Assembly (NCBI GenBank): GCA_965216845.1
Contig: OZ244200.1
Span: forward strand, 744,001-808,000
Direction of reading: 5' to 3'
DNA: 64,000 nt
DNA from: Panacagrimonas sp965216845
GTDB lineage: Bacteria; Pseudomonadota; Gammaproteobacteria; Nevskiales; Nevskiaceae
Part shown: piece after piece, positions 27,230 to 36,795 of the stretch
Layout of the letters: every line of letters starts with the position of its first letter
How positions within the stretch are numbered: the first letter of the stretch is position 1
Notes under the pieces: model-generated
What the model was told of the DNA's origin: nothing
What the model saw: only the letters and a program-made list of their open reading frames with translations
The model's database searches: none
Made by a program: the position numbers and the translations under genes

Positions 27230-28189
27230 CTACCAACGGACCAGTGCCGACCCCCAGGTCATGCCGCCGCCGACGGCTTCGAGCATCACCAGATGATCGG
27301 GCTGGATGCGACCGTCACGGACGGCCGTATCCAGCGCCAGCGGCACGGAAGCGGCGGAGGTGTTGCCTTGATTTTCCACCGTGGTGACGACCCGTTCGAG
27401 CGGCAGTCCCAGCTTCTTGGCGGTGGTCATGATGATGCGGATATTGGCCTGGTGCGGCACCAGCCAGTCGATGTCCGATCCCTTGATGTTGTTGGTTTCC
27501 AGGGTTTCCCGGCAGACCTGATCCAGCACGCGAACGGCGAAGCGGTAGACGGCCTGGCCGTCCATGTGAACATAGCCACGCCCCTTGATGCCGCCATCGT
27601 GCACGCTGCCCGGTACGCAGAGAATATCGCTCTGCTGGCCTTCGGCGTGCAGGTGCGTGGAAAGGATGCCGGGTTTGTCATCACGTTTCAGCACGACCGC
27701 GCCGGCGCCGTCACCGAACAGCACGCAGGTGCGGCGATCGCTCCAGTCCAGCAGATTGGAAAACACTTCGGCGCCCACCACCAGCGCGCATTTGTGCTGG
27801 TCGCTGGCGATGAATTTGTCCGCCACCGCCAGCGCGTAGACGAATCCGGTGCACACTGCCTGCACGTCGAAGGCGGCACCCTGCGACACGCCCAGCTTGC
27901 GCTGCAACAGACAGGCGGTGGACGGAAACACGATGTCCGGGGTGGTGGTGGCGACGATGATCAGATCGATGTCGGCGGCGCTGACGCCGGCCATCTTCAT
28001 CGCCTCCTGCGAGGCTTTGAGCGCCAGGTCAGAACTTTTTTCGTCCTCCGCCGCCACTCGGCGGCTGCGAATGCCGGTGCGCTGGAAAATCCACTCGTCC
28101 GAGGTGTCAATCCGCGTTTGCAGCTCCTGGTTGGTGACTTCGCGCTCGGGCAGGTAGCTGCCGGTGCCGATGATGCGTGAATAGGCCAA
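27230..28189 (-). CDS. fabH: 3-oxoacyl-ACP synthase III (FabH family)
   Basis: Condenses acetyl-CoA (or another acyl-CoA) with malonyl-ACP. 319 residues with intact catalytic triad: Cys113 (DVQAVCTGFVYAL), His246 (VPHQANIRI) and Asn276 (ENQGNTSAAS), plus the C-terminal glycine loop EAVGGGMTWGSALVRW. The start is TTG at 28189 with GGGAG six bases before. It is not in a plsX-fabD-fabG-acpP cluster, so it may be a second FabH with another acyl-CoA preference; the symbol is by family. An AT-rich 130-base region separates it from pyc. Confidence 0.88.
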   Translation of the reverse strand: MAYSRIIGTGSYLPEREVTNQELQTRIDTSDEWIFQRTGIRSRRVAAEDEKSSDLALKASQEAMKMAGVSAADIDLIIVATTTPDIVFPSTACLLQRKLGVSQGAAFDVQAVCTGFVYALAVADKFIASDQHKCALVVGAEVFSNLLDWSDRRTCVLFGDGAGAVVLKRDDKPGILSTHLHAEGQQSDILCVPGSVHDGGIKGRGYVHMDGQAVYRFAVRVLDQVCRETLETNNIKGSDIDWLVPHQANIRIIMTTAKKLGLPLERVVTTVENQGNTSAASVPLALDTAVRDGRIQPDHLVMLEAVGGGMTWGSALVRW

Positions 28190-28318
28190 GAGTGTCTCCC
28201 GATATGCTGGTCGCAGCCGTTCGCTTGCGCACCGAATTGTACGGGTTTAACGGATCAACACTGCGGCGCACTGTGTTTAAATATGAATGACACAGTTTAT
28301 ATTTTATATAATGTCACA

Positions 28319-31300
28319 TCATTCAAGTTCGATCAGCAGGTCCTTGGCCTCCACGGTGGCGCCGGATTTGACCAGCACCTGCTTGACCTTGGCGTCTCGG
28401 GGCGCCGCCAGACTGGTTTCCATCTTCATGGCTTCCAGCGCGATCAGAGCCTCGCCCTGGCTGACCGCCTGGCCTTCCTGAACCGCAACCCGCACCACCA
28501 TGCCGGGCATCGGCGCACCGATGTGATCGGCATTGCCGTCGTCCACTTTGGGGTGCTTGACGGCGGCGTTTTCACTGCCGGCGATGGGCACGCGGATCTG
28601 TCGCGCCTGACCGTTGAGCTCGAAAAACAGCTTGGCTTCGCCTTCCTCTTCCAGATCGGTACGACCCTGCAGGCGGATCACCAGGGTCTTGCCCTGATCG
28701 ATGTCGACGCTGATCTCTTCGCGCTCCCTCATGCCGTAGAAGAAGGTACTGGTGGGCAGCTCCGAAAGATTGCCGTATAGCTTGCGGTGTTCGGCAAAGT
28801 CCTTGTAGACCTTGGGATACATCAGATAAGACGCCAGCTCGCGGTCGTCCATTGCATAACCGACATCGGCCTCGGCCTGTTTTCTGGCGGCCTCCAGATC
28901 CACCGCTTGCAGATTCGCGCCGGGGCGCCCCGTCAGCGGCGACTGTCCGCGCAGGACTTTCTGTTGCAGCGCCTGCGGCCAGCCGTCGGCGGGAAAGCCG
29001 AGATCGCCACGGAACAGCTGCATCACCGAGTCGGGGAAGTCGATGGCGGTATCGGGGTCGGCCACGTCTTCGGGCGTCAGCCCCTGGCTGACCATGAACA
29101 GCGCCATGTCGCCCACCACCTTGGAGCTGGGCGTGACCTTGACGATGTCGCCGAACAGGCGATTCACATCCGCATAGGCCTTGGAGACTTCCGCCCAGCG
29201 CGCTTCCAAACCCATGGCGCGCGCCTGTTCGCGCAAATTGGTGTACTGACCGCCGGGCATCTCGTGGTTGTAGACATCGGCGGTGCCGGAGCGGATGTCC
29301 GCCTCGAACGGCGCGTAGTAGGAACGCACGCCTTCCCAGTAATCCGATAGCGAACGCAGCGCTCCCAAATCCACTTGCGGATCGCGCGGCGAATGCGCCA
29401 AGGAGGCCGCAATCGAGCCCAGATTGGGCTGCGAGGTGAGGCCGGACATGGCGTCCAGCGCGCCATCCACCGCATCGCAACCGGCGTCCACCGCTGCCAG
29501 CACCGAGGCCGCGGCGATACCGCTGGTGTCGTGGGTGTGGAAATGAATCGGGATGCTGATTTCGTTCTTCAGCGCCGTCACCAGCTCGCGCGCGGCGCGC
29601 GGCCGACAGACGCCGGCCATGTCCTTGATCCCCAGAATATGTGCGCCGGCCTTTTCCAGCTGCTTGGCCATGTCCACGTAATACTTGAGGTTGTATTTGG
29701 GGCGCGCCGGGTCGAACAGATCGCCGGTATAGCAGATGGTGCCCTCGCACACCGCGCCGGCGTCGATCACCGCGTCCATCGCCACGCGCATGTTCTCTAC
29801 CCAGTTGAGCGAATCGAACACGCGGAAGATGTCCACGCCGGCCTTGGCCGCCTGTTGCACGAAGAACTTGACGACGTTGTCGGCGTAGTTGGTGTAGCCC
29901 ACGGCGTTGGCCGAGCGCAGCAGCATCTGGAAACAGATATTGGGAACCTGCGCGCGCAACTGCTCCAGCCGCTCGAAGGAGTCTTCTTTCAGAAAGCGCA
30001 GCGCCACGTCAAAGGTGGCCCCGCCCCAGCATTCCAGCGAGAACAGATTCGGCGCCATGCGCGCGTAATAGGGCGCGATGGCCAGCATGTCCTTGGAGCG
30101 CATGCGGGTGGCGAACAGCGACTGATGCGCGTCGCGCATGGTGGTGTCGGTGAGCCAGACCTTCTTCTCATCCCGCAGCCATTGGGCGAATTTTTCCGGC
30201 CCCAACTCCAGCAGGCGGGTGCGGCTGCCGTCGGGGATGGCTTGTTTGAGATCAAGCGCCGGCAGCGGCGCCGGCTTGATTTCGCTCGGTGCCTGACGGC
30301 CCTTCATCTCCGGGTTGCCGTTGACCACCACATCGCCGATGAAGCGCAGAATCTTGGTGGCGCGGTCCTTGCGCGGGGTGAACTCGAACAACTCCGGCGT
30401 GCTGTCGATGAAGCGGGTGGTGCACTCGCCGGTCTTGAACAGATCGTGGCCGATGACGTTTTCCAGAAACTGCAGATTGGTCGACAGACCGCGAATGCGG
30501 AATTCGCGCAGCGCGCGATCCATGCGCGCGATCGCCTCGCCGGTGGTATGCGCCCAGGCGGTGACTTTCACCAGCATGGAATCGTAATAGGGCGTGATCA
30601 CCGCACCCGAGTACGAAGTGCCGCCGTCCAGCCGAATACCGAAACCCGACGGGCTGCGATAGGCGATCAGCCGGCCATAATCCGGCGTGAAGCCGTTTTC
30701 GGGGTCCTCGGTCGTGACCCGGCATTGCAGCGCGTGACCGTCCAGCCGTACCTCGTCCTGCGTCGGCAGCATGGCCTCGGCATCGCCGATGCGCGCGCCT
30801 TCGGCGATGCGGATCTGCGACTTGACGATATCCACGCCGGTGACTTCCTCGGTCACCGTGTGCTCCACCTGCACCCGTGGATTGACCTCGATGAAGTAGA
30901 ACTCGCCGCTGTCGGCGTCCATCAAAAATTCCACCGTGCCGGCACAGGAATAGCCCACGCTCTGGCACAGCCGCACCGCCGCCTGACACAGCGCCTCGCG
31001 CTTGGCCTGGCTCAGATAAGGCGCCGGCGCGCGTTCCACCACCTTCTGGTTGCGCCGCTGCACCGAGCAATCGCGTTCGAACAGATGAATCACCTGGCCG
31101 TGCTCGTCCGCCAGAATCTGCACCTCCACGTGACGCGCGCGCTTGACCAGCTTTTCCAGATAGCCGGCGTCGTTGCCGAAGGCGGCCTTGGCCTCACGCC
31201 GCGCCGATTCCAGCGCCGCCGGCAGCTCGGCCTCGGCCTCGATGGCGCGCATGCCGCGACCGCCGCCGCCCCAGCTGGCTTTCAGCATCAGCGGATAGCC

Positions 31301-31759
31301 GATGTCGGCGGCGATCTTTTTCACCTCTTCAACGTCTTCCGGCAGCGTGTCGGTGGCCGGCAGGATGGGCACCTTGGCCGCCATCGCCGCGTTGCGCGCG
31401 GCCACCTTGTCGCCCAGCTTGCGCAAGACCTCGGAGCTGGGGCCGACGAACTTGATCCCGGCCTCGGCACAGGCGTCGGCGAAATCCGGGTTCTCGGACA
31501 GAAATCCGTAGCCGGGATGGATGGCGTCCACGCCCGCTTCGGTGGCGATGCGGATGATGTCGGCGATATCCAGATAGGCCGCAATCGGTTTTTGTCCGCG
31601 ACCGACCAGATAGCTCTCATCCGCCTTGAAACGGTGCAGGGCGAAGCGATCTTCGTGCGCGTAGATCGCCACCGTGCGAATGCTCATTTCCGCCGCCGCG
31701 CGCATCACACGGATGGAAATTTCCCCTCGGTTGGCGACCAGAAGTTTTTTTATCTTCAT
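28319..31759 (-). CDS. pyc: Pyruvate carboxylase (single-chain)
   Basis: Carboxylates pyruvate to oxaloacetate (anaplerosis), ATP and biotin dependent. 1,146 residues with, in order: biotin carboxylase (1-450, KLLVANRGEISIRVMRAA and ATP-grasp SWGGGGRGMRAIE), carboxyltransferase of the HMG-CoA-lyase type (about 530-800, TDTTMRDAHQSLFATRMR, metal site HFHTHDTSG), the tetramerisation segment and a biotinyl domain with the biotin lysine at 1112 (EAMKMETS). All active parts are in one chain. No convincing ribosome site precedes the ATG; a palindrome sits there instead. The host biotin ligase birA is 1.5 kb away. Confidence 0.96.
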   Translation of the reverse strand: MKIKKLLVANRGEISIRVMRAAAEMSIRTVAIYAHEDRFALHRFKADESYLVGRGQKPIAAYLDIADIIRIATEAGVDAIHPGYGFLSENPDFADACAEAGIKFVGPSSEVLRKLGDKVAARNAAMAAKVPILPATDTLPEDVEEVKKIAADIGYPLMLKASWGGGGRGMRAIEAEAELPAALESARREAKAAFGNDAGYLEKLVKRARHVEVQILADEHGQVIHLFERDCSVQRRNQKVVERAPAPYLSQAKREALCQAAVRLCQSVGYSCAGTVEFLMDADSGEFYFIEVNPRVQVEHTVTEEVTGVDIVKSQIRIAEGARIGDAEAMLPTQDEVRLDGHALQCRVTTEDPENGFTPDYGRLIAYRSPSGFGIRLDGGTSYSGAVITPYYDSMLVKVTAWAHTTGEAIARMDRALREFRIRGLSTNLQFLENVIGHDLFKTGECTTRFIDSTPELFEFTPRKDRATKILRFIGDVVVNGNPEMKGRQAPSEIKPAPLPALDLKQAIPDGSRTRLLELGPEKFAQWLRDEKKVWLTDTTMRDAHQSLFATRMRSKDMLAIAPYYARMAPNLFSLECWGGATFDVALRFLKEDSFERLEQLRAQVPNICFQMLLRSANAVGYTNYADNVVKFFVQQAAKAGVDIFRVFDSLNWVENMRVAMDAVIDAGAVCEGTICYTGDLFDPARPKYNLKYYVDMAKQLEKAGAHILGIKDMAGVCRPRAARELVTALKNEISIPIHFHTHDTSGIAAASVLAAVDAGCDAVDGALDAMSGLTSQPNLGSIAASLAHSPRDPQVDLGALRSLSDYWEGVRSYYAPFEADIRSGTADVYNHEMPGGQYTNLREQARAMGLEARWAEVSKAYADVNRLFGDIVKVTPSSKVVGDMALFMVSQGLTPEDVADPDTAIDFPDSVMQLFRGDLGFPADGWPQALQQKVLRGQSPLTGRPGANLQAVDLEAARKQAEADVGYAMDDRELASYLMYPKVYKDFAEHRKLYGNLSELPTSTFFYGMREREEISVDIDQGKTLVIRLQGRTDLEEEGEAKLFFELNGQARQIRVPIAGSENAAVKHPKVDDGNADHIGAPMPGMVVRVAVQEGQAVSQGEALIALEAMKMETSLAAPRDAKVKQVLVKSGATVEAKDLLIELE

Positions 31760-31771
31760 AATTGCAATTAT
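31758..31771. repeat. Perfect 14-bp palindrome at the pyc start
   Basis: ATAATTGCAATTAT is its own reverse complement and begins within the pyc start codon. It occupies the place where a ribosome-binding site is expected, in the gap between divergent pyc and the small membrane gene. A regulator site or start-masking hairpin are both possible; no regulator is linked. Confidence 0.45.
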
Positions 31772-31897
31772 TACCGCACTTTTATCGCATCAGATTGATT
31801 CACGGAAGCGCTCAGCCTAGCGCAAAGCAACGGCATGCCCTTGAGCGATGAGGGTGGTAGCATTTTTTTTCACCAGCGGGTCCAACCGGAGCATTCA

Positions 31898-32251
31898 ATG
31901 CAGGATGAAATCATGGCGAGTCAGGATCAAGGCACCGAGCAGGAGCGAACCATACTGGTGGTCGCCTATGTCTTGCACGGCCTGGCCATCTTCAACGGGC
32001 TGACCGCCATCGCCGGCGTGATTGTCAATCACCTGAAAGTCAACGAAACGAACAACCCCTTCATCCAAAGCCATCACCGCTGGTTGATCCGCACCTTCTG
32101 GTGGGGGCTGCTGTGGTCGGTGATCTGCACCGTGCTGATGCTGGTGCTCATCGGCTGGTTGGGCTTTCTGGTGCTCGCGGTCTGGTGGGTTTATCGCATC
32201 GTGCGCGGCGTGCTGAATTACACCGAGCGACAACCGATGCCGGTGGATTAA
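31898..32251 (+). CDS. DUF4870-like small membrane protein
   Basis: 117 residues with three predicted membrane helices (about 20-42, 62-85 and 88-105) joined by short charged loops; spacing and the YVLHGLAIFNGLTAIAGVIV opening resemble the DUF4870 family of Tic20-like membrane proteins. Function unknown. The ATG at 31898 has GGAGC eight bases upstream; an earlier in-frame ATG at 31835 has none. It diverges from pyc. Confidence 0.75.
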   Translation: MQDEIMASQDQGTEQERTILVVAYVLHGLAIFNGLTAIAGVIVNHLKVNETNNPFIQSHHRWLIRTFWWGLLWSVICTVLMLVLIGWLGFLVLAVWWVYRIVRGVLNYTERQPMPVD

Positions 32252-32517
32252 GGCCGCGAACGCTTGAGCTCAGAGGCGCTTGAGACGACGCATGCTTTTG
32301 CGACAGCAGGAGCAGGAGACAAGTCAAACGTCCGCTGCAACGGTTGTTGGACATCAATCGCACCAGCCTGCCAATGACCAAAAACCTGAACCAGATGGCG
32401 TTCATTCGAGAGGACGCCTGATCAGGCCACCGAGTTCAAGGCCACCTGCCTGGGGAGCGTGCCGCGGCATCCGGTCGTCCAGGCCAAACAGTTCTAGCGG
32501 GGCTCTCAAGGCGTTCA
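32252..32517. other. Non-coding gap with a possible gene remnant
   Basis: No complete gene is supported. On the forward strand an open stretch without a start ends at the TGA at 32419 and reads LQRLLDINRTSLPMTKNLNQ, which has the residue composition of real coding sequence. It may be the tail of a decayed gene. I cannot name it. Nothing else is seen. Confidence 0.3.
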
Positions 32518-33276
32518 TCAGCCGCCTCTGCTTTGGTTGGGCGCATCGCTGCCACGCACGGCTTCAAATTGCGCCAACAGGCCTTGCATGACCAGATTCA
32601 GTTTGACCTGCCAATGCTTGGAAAGCATCGGCTTGAGGCGGGCTGCATCGCCGCCGGTCAGCAGCAGTGTCGCCCCAGCCGGCGCCGCTGATGCGGTGTG
32701 CTCGATGGCGCCAAGGCAGGCCGCCAGCACGCCGGCATCGACCGCCGATTCGGTGTCATCACCCAGGCGCTGGGGCGCTTGCCACCGATGGGACCGCACC
32801 GGGAACGAGGTGGCGTTCAACAGCGAATCCCGCGCAACCTTGAGCCCCGGCGCGATGATGCCGCCCAGGTGTTGCCCGGCACCGTCGATCACATCCACCG
32901 TCAGCGCGGTGCCGGCATCGGCCACCACCGCCGCTTTTTTTTCCTGCTGCCAGGCGCCGAGCATCGCCAGCCATCGATCCACGCCGAGACGTCGGGGTTC
33001 GGTGTAAGCGCTTTTCAAGCCCAGACATTCGGCTTGCGAGCGCGCGAAGAACGGCTCGCCGGGCCATCGCGTCTGCATCGCGGCACGCAGGTTTTGCTCG
33101 CCATCATCGCCGTCCAATTGACTGACCAGCACCGCCTTCGGCGCGGGGACGGGAATCTGATCCAAACAATTCGCGGGCCGACCATCGTGCGGAACCTCGC
33201 CCGCAACCCAGCCCTTTCCATCAGCGACCTGCGCCCATTTGATGCGGCTGTTGCCGATGTCCAACAACAGTTTCAT
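32518..33276 (-). CDS. coaX: Type III pantothenate kinase
   Basis: First step of coenzyme A synthesis, ATP-dependent phosphorylation of pantothenate, with the ASKHA fold. 252 residues: N-terminal phosphate loop LLLDIGNSRIKWA, central RLGVDRWLAMLGA, VADAGTALTVDV and IIAPGLKVARDSL. Length is normal. Its start overlaps the end of birA by four bases (ATGA), the conserved birA-coaX coupling of pseudomonads and relatives. Confidence 0.93.
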   Translation of the reverse strand: MKLLLDIGNSRIKWAQVADGKGWVAGEVPHDGRPANCLDQIPVPAPKAVLVSQLDGDDGEQNLRAAMQTRWPGEPFFARSQAECLGLKSAYTEPRRLGVDRWLAMLGAWQQEKKAAVVADAGTALTVDVIDGAGQHLGGIIAPGLKVARDSLLNATSFPVRSHRWQAPQRLGDDTESAVDAGVLAACLGAIEHTASAAPAGATLLLTGGDAARLKPMLSKHWQVKLNLVMQGLLAQFEAVRGSDAPNQSRGG

Positions 33277-34250
33277 TGCGCGCGCACCGAAACCTCGCCG
33301 CTGCGCACCGCCTGTGTTCCGGTCACCGTTTTCACCAGCAAGGCGCCGTCTTCATCCAGCCCCTGTGCTGTCCCCTCAAGTGCGTCTGAGCCGCTCAAAC
33401 GCACTGTCCTTCCAGCCAGTGCGTCGTATTGCGGCCAATGCGTTCGCCATGGCGCAAAGCCGACATGCGGGAATTGCGCAAGCATGTTGTGCAGCGCCGG
33501 CAACAGCGCTTCGGCCAGCGCCTGTCGTGAAACCGGCGGCTTTTCCAGGCTTGAAAACGCTTCATCCAGGCAGATCCATTCCTGATCGATCTGTTCGCCC
33601 TGATCCGCCTGCATGGACACGTTCAGACCAATGCCGATCACCATGCGGCAAGCGCCCCCCATTTCACCGCGTTGTTCGATCAGAATGCCGCCGAGCTTGC
33701 GGCCTGCGACCAGCAAGTCATTGGGCCATTTGAGTTGCACACTGCTCAGCCCAAGGTTGCTGAGCGTCCTGGCACAGACGACGCCAACGGCCAGCGACAA
33801 AGCCGGCAGCTGTGCCGGCCAATCCGAATAGGTCCAGGCCATGGACAGGTACAGGTTGGCGCCAAACGGCGATATCCATTGACGGCCGCGCCGGCCGCGC
33901 CCCTGCGATTGAAACTCGCACAGCAAGGCTTGCGGATCCTGTTTGGACGACGATTGCAGCAATTGCTGATTGGTGGAGTCCACCACTGCCTCTACATGCA
34001 GCGCCATGGCCGGCGTCGCCTGTTGCAGGGCGTGCGCATCCAGGCGCCGGATGGGCACCGGCAATCGATAACCCAAGCCTTGCTTGGCTTCGGGCCGCAA
34101 TCCCCACTCGGAGAGTCGCTCCACCCGTTTGGCCAGGCCCGCACGCGTCAAACCCATCTGCGCCGCCAGCGTTTCGCCCGAATGCCATTGACCGTCCGCC
34201 AGCGCATCCACCAGCAGCAGCAAATCCTCCGTGCTCAGCGATCGAGCCAT
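33273..34250 (-). CDS. birA: Biotin ligase and biotin operon repressor
   Basis: Attaches biotin to carrier lysines (here at least pyc Lys1112) and, with its N-terminal winged helix, represses biotin genes. 325 residues: helix-turn-helix about 10-60, ligase core with QSQGRGRRGRQW (biotinoyl-AMP loop), KWPNDLLV and GIGLNV, then a C-terminal SH3-like domain. The N-terminal DNA-binding domain is present, so it should be the bifunctional form. It overlaps plsY by 16 bases upstream and coaX by four downstream. Confidence 0.94.
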   Translation of the reverse strand: MARSLSTEDLLLLVDALADGQWHSGETLAAQMGLTRAGLAKRVERLSEWGLRPEAKQGLGYRLPVPIRRLDAHALQQATPAMALHVEAVVDSTNQQLLQSSSKQDPQALLCEFQSQGRGRRGRQWISPFGANLYLSMAWTYSDWPAQLPALSLAVGVVCARTLSNLGLSSVQLKWPNDLLVAGRKLGGILIEQRGEMGGACRMVIGIGLNVSMQADQGEQIDQEWICLDEAFSSLEKPPVSRQALAEALLPALHNMLAQFPHVGFAPWRTHWPQYDALAGRTVRLSGSDALEGTAQGLDEDGALLVKTVTGTQAVRSGEVSVRAQ

Positions 34251-34885
34251 TTTCCGATCACCCGCAGTTTTTCAAAGCGATGCTCGCTGCCGCTCATCAA
34301 CCGCGCGATGTTTTCCCGGTGCTTCACCAGCACCAGCGTGCCCATCGCCGCGGTAAACGCGCCAGAAACCGACCAGGCGCCGGCGGCATCGATGCATGCC
34401 ACATAGAAGCCGGCAATCGTCGCCGCCATCAGCGTCGCCAGACTCACGTAGCCCGACAGCATCACCACCAACACAAAACCCAGCAGCATCCACGGCAGCG
34501 CCATTGGCAACACCGCGGCGTAAACACCGGCCAGCGTCGCCACCCCCTTGCCACCACGAAAACCCGAAACGACGGGATAGCAGTGCCCCAGCGTCACCGC
34601 AACGCCACACAGGCAAACCAGCCATTGTCGCGGCAATGGTTCACCCCAATCCGGAACCGGCAGATCGGGCAACACCAGACAAGCCAGCAAACCCTTGCCG
34701 ATATCCACCGCCAACACCGCCAGCGCGAACAGCGGCCCCTGGGTTCGCAAGGCATTGGTGGCGCCGACGTTGCCGCTGCCCACTCCACGCAGATTCACTC
34801 CGCCACGCAGGCGGCCGACCACATCTCCGCCCATCAGGTTTCCGAGGGCGTAGGCGAGCAGGCAATCAATGGCGGCGTGCAACAT
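34235..34885 (-). CDS. plsY: Glycerol-3-phosphate acyltransferase PlsY
   Basis: Membrane enzyme that acylates glycerol 3-phosphate with acyl-phosphate, starting phospholipid synthesis. 216 residues with five to six membrane helices. The three PlsY motifs are visible: NLRGVGSGNVGATNALR, GHCYPVVSGFRGGKGVAT and VKHRENIARL near the C-terminus. Overlaps birA by 16 bases, placing it at the head of the plsY-birA-coaX run. Confidence 0.93.
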   Translation of the reverse strand: MLHAAIDCLLAYALGNLMGGDVVGRLRGGVNLRGVGSGNVGATNALRTQGPLFALAVLAVDIGKGLLACLVLPDLPVPDWGEPLPRQWLVCLCGVAVTLGHCYPVVSGFRGGKGVATLAGVYAAVLPMALPWMLLGFVLVVMLSGYVSLATLMAATIAGFYVACIDAAGAWSVSGAFTAAMGTLVLVKHRENIARLMSGSEHRFEKLRVIGKWLDR

Positions 34886-34893
34886 GAGAACGC

Positions 34894-36681
34894 TCAGGCG
34901 CCGAGCCAGGCGACGCGTCGCCGCAACGCATCACCTTCGGCTTGTGACAGCCGCAATGTCCAGGTATCCAGTGGCAAGTCCGCCGGGGTGATGGACAGTT
35001 CGTGCATCTGCTCATCCCGGAACAGGTGCAAGCCAACCGTGACATTGGCTTGCGAGGCTTCCAGCCGTCGATGCCAGTTGTTGGTCTTGATCTGTAATCC
35101 GTCCAGCGCCAGTAACTGATCGCCCGCGCAAACGCCGGCCCGTTCGGCTGGGCTGTGGCTCAGAACATGAGAAACCGTTGCCGTGCCCGGACGCAGACGC
35201 AAGCCAACCCAGGCGCCGGACGCGGCGGCCTTGGTGCGACCGCCATCATCGATGGGGGAAGTCTGCGCGCGACGCTGTGCTTGAACGCCAAAGTCAGCCA
35301 ACAGCTCGGCCAGCGGCAGCTCTTCGGTGCTGCGCAACAGTTGGTCGAAGAACGATTTCAGGTCCAGGCCGGAGATTTCGGCCGCCAAGGCTTCCAGCCC
35401 GCCCTCGGGGACCGGCCGTTGATCGCGTCCGTGGCGGCGCCACAGTTCCTGCATCACCGCGTCCAGAGAAGTTTGCGAATCGCGCCGCAGTTTCAGGTCC
35501 AGACACAGGGCGGCCAAGGCGCCTTTGACGTAATAGTTGGCGACGGCGTTGGGGCTGTTTTCGTCCGGCTGATAGAACTTGCTCCAGGTTTCAAAGCTGG
35601 AATCGGAAAGGCTTTGCACCAGGCGTCCGGGTGCGCGTGACATTCTCGTTGCGTGCTCGGCCAGCACATCCAGATAATCCTCCGGCTTGATCAGGCCGGC
35701 GCGCAGCAGGAACAGGTCATCGTAATAGGAGGTGACGCCCTCGTAGTGCCACAGGTCGCGGCTGTAGGCCTCCGCGCCCAGATCCGAGGCTTCAAAGGCC
35801 GCGCTGCGAATGCGCTTCACGTTCCATTGATGGAAATACTCATGGCTGCACAGGCCCAGAAAGCGGCCGTATTCCCGCAAAGGCCCAGACTGTCCCGCAC
35901 GTGGCAAGTCACCCCGGCTGCAGGTGAGTACGCAACTGTCCCGATGCTCCAGACCGCCATAGCCGCTGGCGCGCACGTTGGTGAGGAACAGATATTTTGT
36001 CAGTGCCGGCTCGCCATCAAAAAAGCGCCGCTGTGTCTCGCAAATCCTGGCCAAATCCTTGCTGACGCGCGACACGTCAAACTGGGCGCGACCGGCCACC
36101 ACCAGGGCATGGGGAATGCCGTCCACCTCAAAGTCGTGCTGCTGGAAATGCCCCATTTCCACCGGATAATCGATCAAGGCCTCATAGTCGGAGGCGACAT
36201 ACCAGCCAAAGCCTCGATCATCGATCGATTGCGGCGGCAGCGTCGTCGCCACCCGCCAATCAGCCAGCGCCGAATCCTCAGGCCGCACCAGCTCCACACT
36301 GATTTCCTGCCGCCGCCGGCCTTGCGGGCAATAGAACAGCGAGCTGCCGTTGAAAAAGCCGCGCTCGGCATCCAGAAAGGCTTTGCGCACCGAAGGATCG
36401 AAGGCGTAAACCTGATATTCAAGGCGCAGGACGCCGGCCTCGGCCTCCACCGCGATGCTGCGTTTGTCGACTTTTTCAATCGCCTTTTCACACCCCGCCT
36501 GCTCGGCGCGCATCGAAACCACGTGTTTTGCGAAGTCGCGCACCAGGTAGCTGCCGCGAATCCAGCTGGGCAGCTGAAACAACACCCGCTCGGCGCCGGC
36601 AAGCGAAAGCTCAAGCTCAACCTGAAACAGGTGCGCGCGCGGATCAGCGACGGTGACACGAAAATGAAGGGAACGCTGCAT
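34894..36681 (-). CDS. M61-family metallopeptidase with PDZ domain
   Basis: 595-residue peptidase related to glycyl aminopeptidase. An N-terminal beta domain (1-160) is followed by a catalytic domain with zinc motif HEYFH (His280, Glu281, His284) and the downstream glutamate Glu314 in LWHYEGVTSYYDD; a C-terminal PDZ domain (about 495-580, SPAERAGVCAGDQLLALDG) likely binds substrate tails. No signal peptide is seen, so it is probably cytosolic. It ends 8 bases before plsY. Upstream is an AT-rich gap with an inverted repeat. Confidence 0.88.
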   Translation of the reverse strand: MQRSLHFRVTVADPRAHLFQVELELSLAGAERVLFQLPSWIRGSYLVRDFAKHVVSMRAEQAGCEKAIEKVDKRSIAVEAEAGVLRLEYQVYAFDPSVRKAFLDAERGFFNGSSLFYCPQGRRRQEISVELVRPEDSALADWRVATTLPPQSIDDRGFGWYVASDYEALIDYPVEMGHFQQHDFEVDGIPHALVVAGRAQFDVSRVSKDLARICETQRRFFDGEPALTKYLFLTNVRASGYGGLEHRDSCVLTCSRGDLPRAGQSGPLREYGRFLGLCSHEYFHQWNVKRIRSAAFEASDLGAEAYSRDLWHYEGVTSYYDDLFLLRAGLIKPEDYLDVLAEHATRMSRAPGRLVQSLSDSSFETWSKFYQPDENSPNAVANYYVKGALAALCLDLKLRRDSQTSLDAVMQELWRRHGRDQRPVPEGGLEALAAEISGLDLKSFFDQLLRSTEELPLAELLADFGVQAQRRAQTSPIDDGGRTKAAASGAWVGLRLRPGTATVSHVLSHSPAERAGVCAGDQLLALDGLQIKTNNWHRRLEASQANVTVGLHLFRDEQMHELSITPADLPLDTWTLRLSQAEGDALRRRVAWLGA

Positions 36682-36734
36682 CAGTGAATCTTAAGAACGG
36701 GCAAGGTGGCGCATTCTATTCGGACCTTCTTTAT

Positions 36735-36756
36735 TAAACATTGAATATAATGTTTA
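36735..36756. promoter_or_regulatory. Inverted repeat upstream of the M61 peptidase gene
   Basis: TAAACATT, six-base spacer, AATGTTTA: a perfect eight-base inverted repeat in the only AT-rich patch of this region, 54 bases upstream of the leftward peptidase gene. The spacer includes TATAAT on the forward strand. It fits an operator overlapping a promoter; no regulator is known for it. Confidence 0.4.
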
Positions 36757-36795
36757 TATCCGCTGTTCCATCTCAATTGACCACATCAGAGGCGC

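Noticed and set aside
29375..31798. 807-codon open frame antisense to pyc
   Set aside because: It is a GC-rich shadow of the pyc carboxylase, with His/Arg/Gly-rich composition and no domain; pyc has all its catalytic motifs.
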